This document shows, in pieces, positions 29,415 through 40,298 of a stretch of 64,000 bases of DNA; within the stretch, counting starts at the first letter, position 1, and the number at the start of each line of letters is the position of its first letter. The position numbers and the translations under genes are program-made. Below the pieces are notes generated by a model. That model did not search any database. It worked only from the letters and a program-made list of their open reading frames with translations, and was not told the DNA's origin. This stretch comes from Hydra vulgaris (lineage: Eukaryota; Cnidaria; Hydrozoa; Anthoathecata; Hydridae): contig NC_088920.1 of NCBI RefSeq assembly GCF_038396675.1, forward strand, positions 28,090,001-28,154,000. Direction: 5' to 3'.

Positions 29415-30339
29415 TTTGTATTTATAAGAAATGAGAGCTGTGCCGAAGTATCTGTATCAAGTACCGGCAGTATCACTGTTTTTGTTTGTTATTGGTATCG
29501 GTGGATTAATACCGATACTTTAAAAATAATGTAACATCAAATTAAATATATAAGTACGTTTCTAAGAGGACAATATATAACTTTTTATTAAAATGAAATA
29601 TTGAAGCAATATATTATTAACATGTTTCTTATAATACTTTTTTATTTCATTACGTGACATCCATGATCAATAATCAATCAGTTATTTGTTTATCTTTTTT
29701 TAACATGTATATTGAAAATGTGAGAAAAAAATTTATATTTGACAATACAAAGGAATCCTTAGTATTATCAAATATATCCTATGAAAGGATACGAAACCTG
29801 TTAACATAGTTATACTATACAAAATTACAACCCAAACTTTTTAGATAGGGCTAATTCCTTACTTCTGGATTATACTGAAAAATGCACTTTTTATTATTAT
29901 GATAAAATTACCATTACCTGTTTAATTTCAGACTTAATTTATTTTTTATAAATGCAGTTTGCATCAATTATTACACCAATGAGGGTTCAACACTTGAAAA
30001 ATCGTTTTATATAATTAAATAAACAAAAAACTCTTTTTTAATAAATTTTTAATAACTTTTATTATAAATTTTCATTAATTTAAAATCAAACAATTATTTG
30101 AAATTGTTGTTATTAAACACAATTAAAATAACTAAAAGTAAATTTTCAAATTTTCTTATGTTTAACTTATTTATTTCACAGCCTTTTGCCGCATTCAAAT
30201 TTATTATGAATTTCGTATTGTTATAATTTTATAAGATACATTTTTAAATTAATCATTTTATTTTCACTTTCAGATATTAAATCAATAACAATTATTAAAT
30301 TAATATGTCATTGACAAATAAAAGTATTGCATAGAAGTT

Positions 30340-32508
30340 TTTCTTAAAAAATTCATGTGATCAAAAGTTAAATACAAGCTATCTGATAAAATAATTTCTA
30401 GAGGAAGGAAAGCTGGAGAAAGGAACACCACAAGCATGATTAAACACCTTAAAGCAATACATAAAGAAAAGTTAATAGAAGAGCAGCTCATAGAGGAAAA
30501 GGAAATTAAGAAACAATCACAGAGAGAGAAAAAGAATTTTGTTTTAGCAGGACTTTCTCATTTATCAAGCAAGAAAATTAAAATATGTGACAACGCTTTA
30601 ACAAGTTCTATTACAGATGAATACTTGTAAATGAGTGTTTATGCTTTCCTACGTTTATACCAACATTTTTTGCGTTTTTTGTTTACAGATATATGTTAAG
30701 TACAATTAACTCAGAAAACATTGCAAGAAAATTTGGGCTATAAACAATACTATATCACAAGAGATTTATAACTTAATTGCAGATGTTACTGCATTGAATA
30801 ATCAGCTATTATTCACAGTTAAAATTTAGGTTTCAACAGGTTGATGAAAAAATTAAAACCAAATTGTGTTATTCCCAGCTGTAAATATTTTACCTATACA
30901 ATATTACCATCAATTCACTCAACAATAATGGATAAGATGAAATTTACTTTACACAATGCTGAATTCATAAGCTTTACTACTGATGGAACTAGTAGTTACT
31001 ACTGATAGTAGTTACTACTGATGGGACCAGTAGCTTTACTACTGATGGGACCAGTATACTGATATGGACCAGTAGTTTAGATGAAAGCTTCATGAGCCTG
31101 ACAGGTTACTGTTTAGACAATATATTTAATCAGAAAACTGTTGTACTTAGAGTAGCTCCATTTTCTGAGTGGCATACAGCAGCAAATATTGTTGAATTGT
31201 TTCAAGATATTATGGCTTAATTTAAAATATCACCATCAAAAGTTCATTTAATAGCTAGAGATAATGGCGCAAATATTGTTAAGGCTATTAAAGATAGCCC
31301 ATATGATAGTATGCCTTGTTTTTTACACACACTGCAACTAGTAATTAATGAGTGTATTTTTAAACAAACAGTAGTCAAGAATATCATGGCAAACTGCCAT
31401 TCAATTTTTGAGCATTTCAGCTATTCTCCTCAAGCCTTCCATAAACTTAAAGCTCTTCAAGAAGCAAACAATGTTCCTAGGCACAATCTTATTCAAAATG
31501 TTCCAACAAGGTGGATTAGCACCTAACATATGTTAGAATGAATTTATGAACAAAGGAAACCTCTAACAATATATGCACTTGAAAATGGTAAGATTCCTTC
31601 ATTAAATGCAAACAAATGGTTGATTATTGGACAAATTTGTGTTTTGCTAAAAAATTTCCACAAAACAACAGTTCGCTTGAGTGAAAGAAATTCTATTGTC
31701 TCAGATATTATACCACAGATACAGTTTTTGAAACATTTCATTAATAAAGCCTCAACTGATGACAATTTCATTGACCTGGAGAGTACATTAACTGATTTAA
31801 CTAATTCGATGGAGAATAGATTCATACAATATATTGATAACTATAACATCATCTTGTCAACATTTCTTGATCCCAGATTCAAATTAAAAACGTTCAAAAA
31901 TGAAATCACCGTCTCAGCTGCTAAATTAAGTATTGAGAGCATAACCGTTCAAGTTATTAAAACTCATGAAAATATAAAAAAAGTAAAGTTACTGAAAATG
32001 ATCAGTTTGCGGATTGTGACCTTTAAACTATTGACTCAGAATATGCAAATAATGGTAGAGTACTAAATGAATACAAAGATATAGTAGAAATGGATATTGA
32101 CAATTGCTTTGAAAACTTATAGGATTTAATTCTTTGAATTCTTAAATTGGTCAACCAATTCTTCAATTTATTTCTTTGAATTCTTAAATTGGTCAACCAC
32201 AAACTTCAATTTCAAATGAAACTTTAGTAAATGAAATTCATCTCTACTCAAATAAAGACCTTATTGATGAAGAAAGCAATTCTTTGTAGTAGAGGAAATC
32301 ACAGAAAAATAAAATGTCACTATTAGCAAAGCTTGCTTTAAAGTATTTAAGCTGCCCACCGTCTTCTGTAGAGAGTGTAAGACCTTTTAGTACCGGTGGA
32401 AATGTATATACTGCAAAGAGAAATAACTTAACAGAAGCTCATGGTGAAATGTTTATATTTCTGAACTATAATATAAATAATTTAAAATATTTGATTTTGT
32501 CTCTTTAA
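30340..32508 (+). pseudogene. hAT transposase (BED-finger type), broken
   Basis: Blocks in order: the end of a BED-type zinc finger (SMIKHLKAIH at about 30,433), an RNase H-fold core with FTTDGT (about 30,970), DNGANIVKAIK (about 31,258), CFLHTLQLVINE (31,317; the hAT CxxH region) and NVPTRWIST (about 31,500), a middle domain with STFLDPRFKLK (about 31,860), and the C-terminal dimerisation block SSVESVRPFSTGG (about 32,360). Short tandem duplications at 30,975-31,075 and a duplicated phrase of about 50 bases at 32,125-32,195 disrupt it, together with several stops. Confidence 0.9.
30975..31075. repeat. Local tandem duplications inside the hAT gene
   Basis: The phrase ACTACTGATGGGACCAGTAG, with variants, recurs four to five times in 100 bases, inserting extra copies into the transposase reading frame. 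Confidence 0.85.
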
Positions 32509-32699
32509 CCAATTTTTTAAATATAAAATTTTAAAATTAAAAAAATATTCCATGTTTTTGTCTTTGAACGAACCAGTTAAAGTATCGGTATCGGTATCAG
32601 TATCGGAAAATACCTTTGTGTCAATATCGGTCAAAATTTTGGTTTCGGCACAGCTCTATAAGAAATACATTTGTTCAATATATAATATATTGTATACCG

Positions 32700-33870
32700 T
32701 AATATAAAACAACTAGTACTCCTACCATTATAACCACTGCAGTTAACTCCTCTTTATGCTTATTTGTATCAATCTATTTATTATTTTTTTCACTCGGTTC
32801 AGTTTTTCCTGTTGGCTCTGTTGGTTTTGTTGTTTTTGTTTTTACTCCATTTAAGCTTGTTGTAAGCCCAAATGCTGATTTTGGAGCTTGTAAAAGTTTA
32901 TTATCCAAGCCGTCGATGATGTTGTTTTTAATGAAAGATCGCTTGGAATTAAATAAAGCAAAGGAACTAATGCATAGCCCATGTAGCTGTTTGCGTTTTC
33001 AAGAGTTTGCTGATATCTTGGAATGTCTTCTGCAAAATCTTCAGGACCTATAATGTATCTTCCTAATGCAGCAACAAAATCGCGTTGAGCGTCAAGAGCA
33101 GAAGCTGATAAGCCGATATTCGAAGACCAACCAGCTAACTGGGCAAAAAGTAGTTAAACAGCATAACTCCTTATTGACTCTGAAATGCTTAGAAGTCCTG
33201 GATTTGTAAGACCATAAGTAATTTCAGGAACTTGGCCATAGCAAGGATAATTACATTTAAATCAAGTATTTTTGAATCTCGCACAATTCGGCACGCATTG
33301 TATTGATATTTTCAATTCCCCAATCCTATATCTTTAGAAATATTAAATTCTTTTATTATCGCTCCGAACATTTTATTATCAACTGAAACATTCCACGGAT
33401 TAAAACCGTTTGTGCATGGAATCGGCAACGTAAGGCGCCATAACGTTTGTCTAACAGTGTAATAAATGTGAAATTTATAATGAGCACTCATAAAGCTGTC
33501 AGTAGAGTAAAGCATAAGCATGCTTACCCCACATCCAGCAGAAGCCATGCTAGTTACAAAACTAAATGCATTAATATATGTGTTAGGTCCATCTCCATCA
33601 ACACAATTACTGGGTTTAGAACCTCTAAAAACAGACTCTGCAGTTCAAACCCAATAATATGTTTAAAAAGTATTTGTGAAATTTGGTTTAAATATAAAGT
33701 TTTTACTTATTAAAACTACTGGGTTTTCCGAATCAGAAATAGATAAAGGACACCCTGAAATCCCGTTTGTCAGTTTTGGGTTAGGTGAGCTTGAAAGCTT
33801 TACATTGTTAATACTTAAATTTATATTAAGTTGTGGTATTTCTTGCTTAGAAAATTAGGATCATAAGAGT
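32700..33870 (-). pseudogene. Broken large ORF of the virus-like element
   Basis: On the minus strand, GPNTYINAFSFVTSMASAGC leads into an open stretch (33,548-33,312) with LYSTDSFMSAHYKFHIYYTV and GFNPWNVSVDNKMF. A frameshifted continuation contains DAQRDFVAALGRYIIGPEDF (about 33,090) and SYMGYALVPLLYLIPSDLS. The protein was several hundred residues long. I do not recognise the family; a virion structural protein is possible from the context only. Confidence 0.45.
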
Positions 33871-34208
33871 TTAAGGGATATAGGTGTTTCCCAATTCCAC
33901 GTAAGACCCATCGCTGCCTGATGATGGTTCATTTGTTAAACCTGGATGTTCGCAATGAATTAAAAAAGCTGCTTTTTTACCTAATTTTAAAACATCTGAA
34001 TACTTAATTTCCAGTATTTTTATTATTTAACATTTCAAATCGTTTTGCAATATCTCCTGTGTCAGCGATCCCTGGAGAAGCCATTATAATATTGTTTATT
34101 ATCTTCTATACCTAACATAGCATTGTTAATAACGTTTAAATATAAGATATATAAAAGCTATAAATGCAATAATTAATGCCCATGTTTTATCAGCAAGCCA
34201 AATAACAT

Positions 34209-34600
34209 TTGTCGCTGCTTTATCAATTAACTACCATATCAAACTTCCAATATAAGGATATAAAAATTTTCTTTTTTGATTTTTTTTCACCACCTATATT
34301 TCCTTTATCAGGACCTCCACCAACGTTATCGGGACCACCGACACCTTTATCAGGACCACCACACCTTTGTCTCCTTTATCAGGCTTTTCACCCCGTTTAT
34401 CTCCTTTATCATGCTTTTCACCACCTTTGTTAGACTTATCACTACCTTTGTCTGAGTATTCATTTTTTTGTTTTTCAACTTTACCACCTGTTTCCTCTCT
34501 AATAATTTGTAAATTGTTAGCAACATCAACCCTTTAAAAGCGTTCAAATTTAACCCTTCAAAAGCGTTCATTGCCTTTGCTAAAATAATTGGTTTTTTTA
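34209..34600 (-). pseudogene. Low-complexity DKG-rich ORF remnant
   Basis: On the minus strand one frame reads GGEKHDKGDKRGEKPDKGDK, a glycine-lysine-aspartate repeat, from an imperfect tandem repeat of a CCTTTATCAGGACCACC-like unit at about 34,300-34,450. The frame breaks on both sides. Confidence 0.35.
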
Positions 34601-34601
34601 C

Positions 34602-34913
34602 TTAAAAAGTAATATCTAATGCTTTAAAATCATTAACTATAAACTCCAATGGCTGTGTTAATTGCGAGCCTCCATCATTTGTTATAATAACTTTATAAAC
34701 CGTATTATTAATTTTATATTCAAAACAAAATTCATTTTTTCCTCTCCCAAACTCTGTTTTATACTCAAACCTTTTTTCAAAATTTGTATTAAATTTAGTT
34801 TTGTTTAGTTTTATATTGTAAATCAATGTTGAATACCATTGTCTCACTTTATCACCAACTTTAGATCTATTATCTTCTTTAAATTTTTTAGGTAAATAAT
34901 CTGCTGCTATCAT
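34602..34913 (-). CDS. Hypothetical 103-residue protein
   Basis: Intact open frame from ATG at 34913 with a beta-rich C-terminal half (EFCFEYKINNTVYKVIITND). Its start codon overlaps the stop of the next gene upstream (ATGA), implying co-transcription. No family recognised. Confidence 0.5.
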   Translation of the reverse strand: MIAADYLPKKFKEDNRSKVGDKVRQWYSTLIYNIKLNKTKFNTNFEKRFEYKTEFGRGKNEFCFEYKINNTVYKVIITNDGGSQLTQPLEFIVNDFKALDITF

Positions 34914-35137
34914 AATATTTTTATAACATCAATTGATGTGTCTTGAAACTCTTTTAATGAATTTTCGAATTGCAACTGGCGCTGTCTTTCAATTTTAGCT
35001 TAATCAAAAATATCTACCTCATCAATAGAGCCTTCAGGATCAATAGGTAGCATATCCCAATCACCCCATTCAACCCAATAACCTTTTTCACCTCAATCCA
35101 CTTCACCACTTTTAATTAATGGAATATATTCAGTCAT
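34910..35137 (-). pseudogene. Small acidic hypothetical with two stops
   Basis: ATG at 35137, 75 codons, ending in TGA that overlaps the next start. It reads MTEYIPLIKSGEVD, then GEKGYWVEWGDWDMLPIDPE, with in-frame stops after GEVD (TGA) and DIFD (TAA). It diverges from the capsid gene, whose ATG is 56 bases away on the other strand. Confidence 0.5.
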
Positions 35138-35192
35138 CTTCCGAAGAATAGTATATTAGATAGTAACTCCTCCTCTAAATATACTTAATAAA

Positions 35193-36510
35193 ATGGCTTC
35201 AAGTTTGAATAGTAACTATAAAACCTTATTAAATCCTATTCGTGACTTATTAACCAGAAATAGTCCTAAAGGGGATAGGCAAATTATAACAGTTAATCTA
35301 AACCTATAACTATTGCATCTCCTTCAGGTACCAGTTTGCTTGTTCGTTTTCCTAATTTATCACCTAACATGGTCGTTGTACCTGGAACTGTCCATTTACT
35401 GTACGACGTTATTTTAACAGAGATACTGACTTAACTGCAAGGCTTGTGGCAAACTTAGCACAATTACGCTCCAGTAATCTTTATAGTCTATCAATCATTG
35501 ATAGACTATGAAGATTACTGGAGCGTTCGAGATCTGTTCCTCCCACCAACTCAGCGAGACTAACATGACAGAATAATCCAAGGCATTGATGACCAAGCTG
35601 ACCCTGGTAAATTAATCCTCCTAAGATCAGGTAGCACTACTGGAGCCAACGCTACAATTTCTCTCACTTTTGGACGAGCCCAGCTTCTTATGGGTCTAAG
35701 TACTGCACTTCTCTTAACTTTGACTTTTTCAATGTAAGAGGACCATTTCACCTATCAAGTTTTGGAGATCAACTAGAATATGAAATTAATTTTAGTGACC
35801 GTACGCATGTTGTTATTTCAGACACTTCAGCAACTCCAAATTATTCACTCAATAACATCGCTTTGCAATATGAGACTTTCTATAACCCACAGCTAGCTAA
35901 TGAAGTATCATATGGTAGCGCAAGCCGCTTCAGGCTTGCTTTTAAGCGAATAATACGTCACCGTCGTGTTCAGCGTGACGCAAACCAAACCTAGTGGCTT
36001 TCCGATGTAAACATTTCATGTGAGAGTCTCAAGTACGTTCTCATATACTGCCCTCAATCAACTAGTTTTTCAAGACAGCCTGAAAAGTCTAATGTTGTGA
36101 TGAATATTACAAAAGTAGATATCCTAATAAATGGACAGCCTAACCGTCGCTATTTTAATGGAATATCACTATACCATTTTTTCGAAGAAATTTACCGATG
36201 TCTTGCTGGTTCTTCCCGTAACTCAAGTAATGAAACCAATATGTTTATTATTGAAGATGTTTTTCAATCTGTGACATCTACCGGATTTTGTGCAGGTACC
36301 CAACAATTTTTAGCTATTGATTTTAGATCTGCAAGTGATCAGCATCTATCAGGAAGCGGTCAAAAATTAGAAAACACAGAAGATGGTATCCAAATAAATA
36401 TTTCACGAACAGCTGGTACTGGTTCAGTAGACGTTGTCATCTTCATGTCATGGATGCTAACGCTCAGTTCGAGCAAGGGCGTTTCCGTAGTGTTGCATAA
36501 TAAAAATTAA
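35193..36510 (+). pseudogene. Major capsid protein of the virus-like element, broken
   Basis: Starting at ATG 35193, successive frames give RFPNLSPNMVVVPGTVHLLY (about 35,340), LSSFGDQLEYEINFSD (about 35,755), SLNNIALQYETFYNPQLANE (about 35,848), then the long open C-terminal part at 36,097-36,510 with VDILINGQPNRRYFNGISLY and LSGSGQKLENTEDGIQINIS. The length (about 440 codons), alternating beta pattern and the GSGxxxENxxxGI stretch match the double-jelly-roll capsid family I know from similar elements. Frame changes and stops are frequent, including a 59-bp palindrome at 35,467-35,525. Confidence 0.6.
35467..35525. repeat. 59-bp palindrome inside the capsid pseudogene
   Basis: Arms of 29 bases (35467-35495 and 35497-35525, one mismatch) around a single central base. 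The left end is CGCTCCAGTAATCT and the right AGATTACTGGAGCG. Confidence 0.95.
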
Positions 36511-36511
36511 C

Positions 36512-36814
36512 AAATACAATCAACACGCTGCTAACATAGTAATCTATAGCCTGCCCTTCATGGAATGGCCGTTTGATAGTGATAAACCATGGATGGGGTG
36601 ATTGCCAATAAGCGGTGTAAAGAAGTGACGACACTACTTAATGGGGTGTAAAAAATTTTCCGGCAAGGTGTATTAATTTCTAATAATAAAGTAGCGTCTA
36701 AAATGGCGTCAACAGAAGTGATAGCGTCAAGTGGCGTCAAACCCGATGCCGAAAAATTCTCAACAATTGAAAAAAGCTAAGTGAATTCAAACCCCCATTA
36801 TACTACTACTAATG
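36512..36814. other. Junction between the two virus-like elements
   Basis: No gene. Contains several GGCGTCAA/AATGGCGTC and GGGGTGTAAA repeats at about 36,590-36,740 that resemble terminal-repeat sequence, probably the right end of the decayed element. No matching copy was found on its left side. Confidence 0.4.
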
Positions 36815-37239
36815 GCGTAAGTGCGAACTGGCATAAGTGTGAATTGGCATAAATGCAAACCGGCATAAATGTGAAGCAGCTACAAAAAATAAGAGCAAAT
36901 TGGCATAAGTGGGCCGAATAAGTTTGCAAACATTGGCATATGTGCGAAAGTAGTATATAATGCGGGTTCTGGCACATTTTGATTTCGACCATTTTAGTAA
37001 CCACATTTTTTTCATATTATTTTAGATTCATTTCAAACTGTATTTTATAAATTTTTGATAAAATTCAATTTTTTTTCTTATCGATTTGATTGTTTTTTTA
37101 TTTCTGGGTCAATTCAATCTAAAAAAATTTGATCGCGATCAAATTTTTTATAAAATTTGTCAATTTTATAAAAAATATTATTCTATATTATAATTTTCTC
37201 AATTTTTTATTATCTATCCAAGAGTTAAACGATTCAGGA
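36815..37239. repeat. Left terminal inverted repeat
   Basis: The inner 290 bases (about 36,950-37,239) match the right end at 55,795-56,085 in reverse complement with very few differences. The outer part (36,815-36,950) consists of TGGCATAAGTGCGAA-like units, shorter than on the right. The inner edge lies within the integrase coding region. Confidence 0.92.
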
Positions 37240-38658
37240 TATCCATACCACTTTACAAATGATTTGTTTTTGAGTTTTCGAATTACTTTTTCGATTCTAA
37301 ATATTTCCTGATTTGTTTTTTGCAATTCTTGTTCATAAAATGTACCTTGTATTTCATCACCATTATAGTCATTTATTTTATAAGTTGGAGGATCTGTGTA
37401 TTGAATTTTTGATATAGTAAAAACTTCTTCAGTCCATCTTGGTGTATATCCTTTTTCAAATGTTTTCTTCTTTTTAGTTATCCTAACTTTATCACCTATT
37501 GAAAATCTAGGATGCATTGGTCCTAATCTTATATTTCTGTTCAAGTTTAACCAAACAATATTCTCATTCTTTTTTATTACTAGCTTCAACTGGAGTCATT
37601 TTAATTGATGAATGTCTTGTATTGTTATAATTATTTACCATTTCATTTAAAATATCGATATATCTTGTTGTTGAATTAGCTGAAAAGTATTTAAACATTT
37701 TCTCTTTCACGGTTCTATTCCAACGTTCAACTACAGAACTTTTTTCTTCATTTTCAGTTGAGTATATATCTATCCCTAACGCTTTAACATGCTTATTATA
37801 AAATTCTTTGCCTTTATCTACCCACAATTTTTCACACGTTCTATCCTCAAATATTTTATTCAAAGCATGAGCAACATCAACTCCAGTTTTACTCTTCAAT
37901 GGAACAATCCATCCATACTTTGAAAATACATCTATGACCATGAGTAAGTATTTTATACCGTCATTGAATTTGGATAAAGATTGCATGTCAACTAAATCAG
38001 CAGCCCATATTTCATCGATTCCATTGACAATTACTTTTCGTTTTCTAAAATGCTTTATAACGGGTTTATGAAGTTCGTTTGCAAGTTCATCAGTCCATAT
38101 TAATTTTTTTTCCTTGTCTTTTTTACTGATCGATTGTAGTTTTTTTTGATCTTTCAGACCTAGTCCGAATCTAGCTTTAGATGCTATAATAGGTTTTATA
38201 ATACCTCTTTCAATTTTTTCACGTGTTGTTGGATTGTTTATAGCATCCATTTCTTCAATCATCATTTTATCAGCTAAATTTCTATTTGGAGTATCTGTAA
38301 AATGTTGATAAGCAAGATCATGATGATAAGCAGCATTATCAACTCTATCAATAGGTTTACTCCATTCTTTATATGCGTCAGTAGAAGTGAGCCTTTCATC
38401 TAAATTAGTTCCAGGACCAGCAAAGTTTATTCCAGGTAAATGCATTTCACCAGGAAATTTTGCCCATGGTAATTTTATTTTTTTAGTTATTGAATTAATT
38501 GAATTCACTAAATCTCCACCTTTCATAGCTGATACAAATTGAGTTTTTGTTGTTCCACAAACTTCACAAGTTCCACGTAACATATTTCTATTGTTTTTGC
38601 TAACAACGTTTTGAAGGTTTAGTGTGTCTGTTTTTCTTTTACATTTGAAGCAATACAT
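37188..38658 (-). pseudogene. PLA2-like domain fused to retroviral-type integrase and chromodomain
   Basis: From ATG at 38658. Residues 3-34 hold a CxxC...CxxC zinc ribbon. Residues 74-125 hold a parvovirus-type phospholipase A2 signature, with GPGT calcium loop (81-84) and HDLAY catalytic pair (H113, D114). Residues 215-365 are a DDE integrase core with D221 (WAADL), D281 (LWVDKGKEF) and E311 (SVVERWNRT). A 1-nt insertion in an A-run near 37,577 breaks the frame. The rest (to 37,188) carries the integrase C-terminal SH3-like region and a chromodomain (IEKVIRKLKNKSFVKWYGYP). The integrase would insert the element, and PLA2 domains in virions usually attack membranes during entry. The 3' end lies within the terminal repeat. 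Only the single frameshift prevents a full-length product of about 490 residues. Confidence 0.9.
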
Positions 38659-38698
38659 TTTTATAATGTAAATATTTTTTTATATTTCCAATAAAAAA

Positions 38699-39478
38699 AT
38701 GAGCATCATTGATTTATCCTGGAATGCAAATAAAAATAAGAGAAATAATAGCAAGTTGCTCCCTAGAAGTATAAGAGGCTTAGTTGTTGGAAAGTCAGGT
38801 TGTGGAAAAACTACTTTGTTATTAAATTTACTTTTGAGACCTGGATGGTTAGATTATAATAATTTACAAATTTATGGAAAGTCGTTATATCAAGATGAGT
38901 ATAAGATAATAAAAAAGTGTTTTGAAGAAAAATTACCAAAAGAAGTTATTCTTAATTTGTTTAAATATCAAGACAAAATAGAAAATCCAGATTTAATGAT
39001 TGAAGAAGTTTCAAAAAATATAAAAGATAAATCTGATATTGAGTGTAATTTTTTTGAAAAAGGAGATGATGTACCAGATCCTGCTGATCTTGATTCAAAA
39101 AATAACAATTTAATAATATTCGACGATATTTTGCTTTCAAACCAAAATTAGTGTGAGGCATATTATACAAGAGGAAGACATAGTAATGTAGATTGTTTTT
39201 ATCTTTCACAAAATTATTTTAAATTACCTAGACAAACTATAAGAGACAATTCCAATTTTATTTGCTTATTTCCTCAAGATTCAAAGAATTTAAATCACAT
39301 ATATAATGATCATGTTTCAAGTGATATGTCAAAAGATGAGTTTAAAAAGTTATGTAAAACTGCTTGGTCAGAACCTCATGGATTTGTTGTTATAGATTTA
39401 TCTTCTAAATTAGATAATGGAAATTATAGAAGTGGACTAGATAGTTTTTATTTTACGAATGAATTTTTTAATAATTAA
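38699..39478 (+). pseudogene. A32-type packaging ATPase, one nonsense codon
   Basis: 259 codons from ATG 38699 to TAA 39476-39478. Walker A is GKSGCGKTT at residues 31-39, and Walker B is NLIIFDD near 138-143. The conserved YTRGRH follows at about 155, then an FYLSQNYFKLP segment typical of the family. A TAG at codon 151 (39149-39151) interrupts an otherwise continuous frame. It starts 40 bases from the divergent integrase start. Its role would be pumping element DNA into capsids. Confidence 0.92.
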
Positions 39479-39499
39479 TTTTTTTCTTTTATATAAAAA
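39471..39499 (+). promoter_or_regulatory. T-tract/TATA promoter-like motif before penton gene
   Basis: Reads ATAATTAATTTTTTTC then TTTTATATAAAAA directly before the ATG at 39500; one of about ten such copies in the element. Confidence 0.5.
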
Positions 39500-40276
39500 A
39501 TGCCATGTATACATGTAAGTGGAAATAAAAGTGAAATAAAAACTAGATTCTCATCTAGTATATCTCTTGAAGATGATAAAGAATATGAAATGGCTCTAGT
39601 AAGTTTAGAGACGTATTACAGTTTTCCGAATATTGATTTGTCAAATAACAATTTTAAATATAGTTCAGACAACGGATCAACTTGGTTTAATATATATATT
39701 CCTACAGGAGCTTACGAGATTGGAGATATAAATGAATATATTCAATTAGCTATGATTAAAAATGGAAGTACTATATCAGGAGCTGCAGCTATTACAATTG
39801 GAGCTAATAGTAATACATTAAGTTCGACTTTAAATATTCCATCTGGATATCAAGTAGATTTAGCAGTTCCAAACTCAATTAGAACGCTTTTAGGTTTTGA
39901 ATATCGAGTATACTCATCTGGATATTATGAATCAGAAAATATTGTAAATATATTAAAAGTGAATAGTATTCGTATTACGTCTGATATATTAGGTTCAACT
40001 TATTTAGATGGACAAACATCTAATATTGCATATTCATTTTTTCCAGATGTAGGTCCTGGATATAAAATTGTTGAAAAGCCAACTAATTTAATTTACTTAA
40101 AAGTAATTATAAAGCAAATTTCTTAAATGGTAACTAAAATAACGGATCAAGATGGAAATTTATTGAATTTACGATGAGAAAAAATAGATATTAGATTTCA
40201 TATAAGGGAGAGACAAGATTCTATCCTTGAAAGAACATATACAAATGCTAATAGTAAATTTTTTCGTAAGTTATAA
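39500..40276 (+). pseudogene. Minor capsid (penton-like) protein, two stops
   Basis: A single frame of 258 codons from ATG 39500 to TAA 40274-40276, interrupted by TAA (40124-40126) and TGA (about 40,175). The beta-rich N-terminal part (YEMALVSLETYYSFPNI, YIPTGAYEIGDINEYIQL) and the C-terminal LNLR...IDIRFHIRER are hallmarks of the Polinton penton family, a single jelly-roll protein that closes capsid vertices. Position right after the ATPase agrees. A T-tract/TATA motif precedes the start. Confidence 0.85.
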
Positions 40277-40298
40277 TTTTTTTTCGTGAGTTATAAAA

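Larger units (their letters stand above)
29433..32658 (+). mobile_element. hAT transposon with perfect 8-bp target duplication
   Basis: The left terminus reads GAGAGCTGTGCCGAA and the right, reverse complemented, TAGAGCTGTGCCGAA, the usual hAT form. The flanking octamer TAAGAAAT is present at 29425-29432 and again at 32659-32666, an exact 8-bp duplication. Subterminal TATCGGTATCGGTATC-type repeats occur at both ends. Total length is 3226 bp. Confidence 0.95.

Noticed and set aside
36512..36800. GGCGTCAA repeats as part of the Polinton TIR
   Set aside because: They have no counterpart beyond 56,500 and more likely belong to the older element.
36700..36830. 6-bp target site duplication for the Polinton
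   Set aside because: No matching hexamer found between the left flank (TACTACTAA region) and the right flank (CTTGGGCTTT region); ends may be eroded.
37565..37590. Programmed frameshift between integrase core and chromodomain
   Set aside because: The required shift is +1 (or -2) at a plain A-run, not a -1 slippery heptamer; a simple 1-nt insertion explains it, as in other genes of the element.
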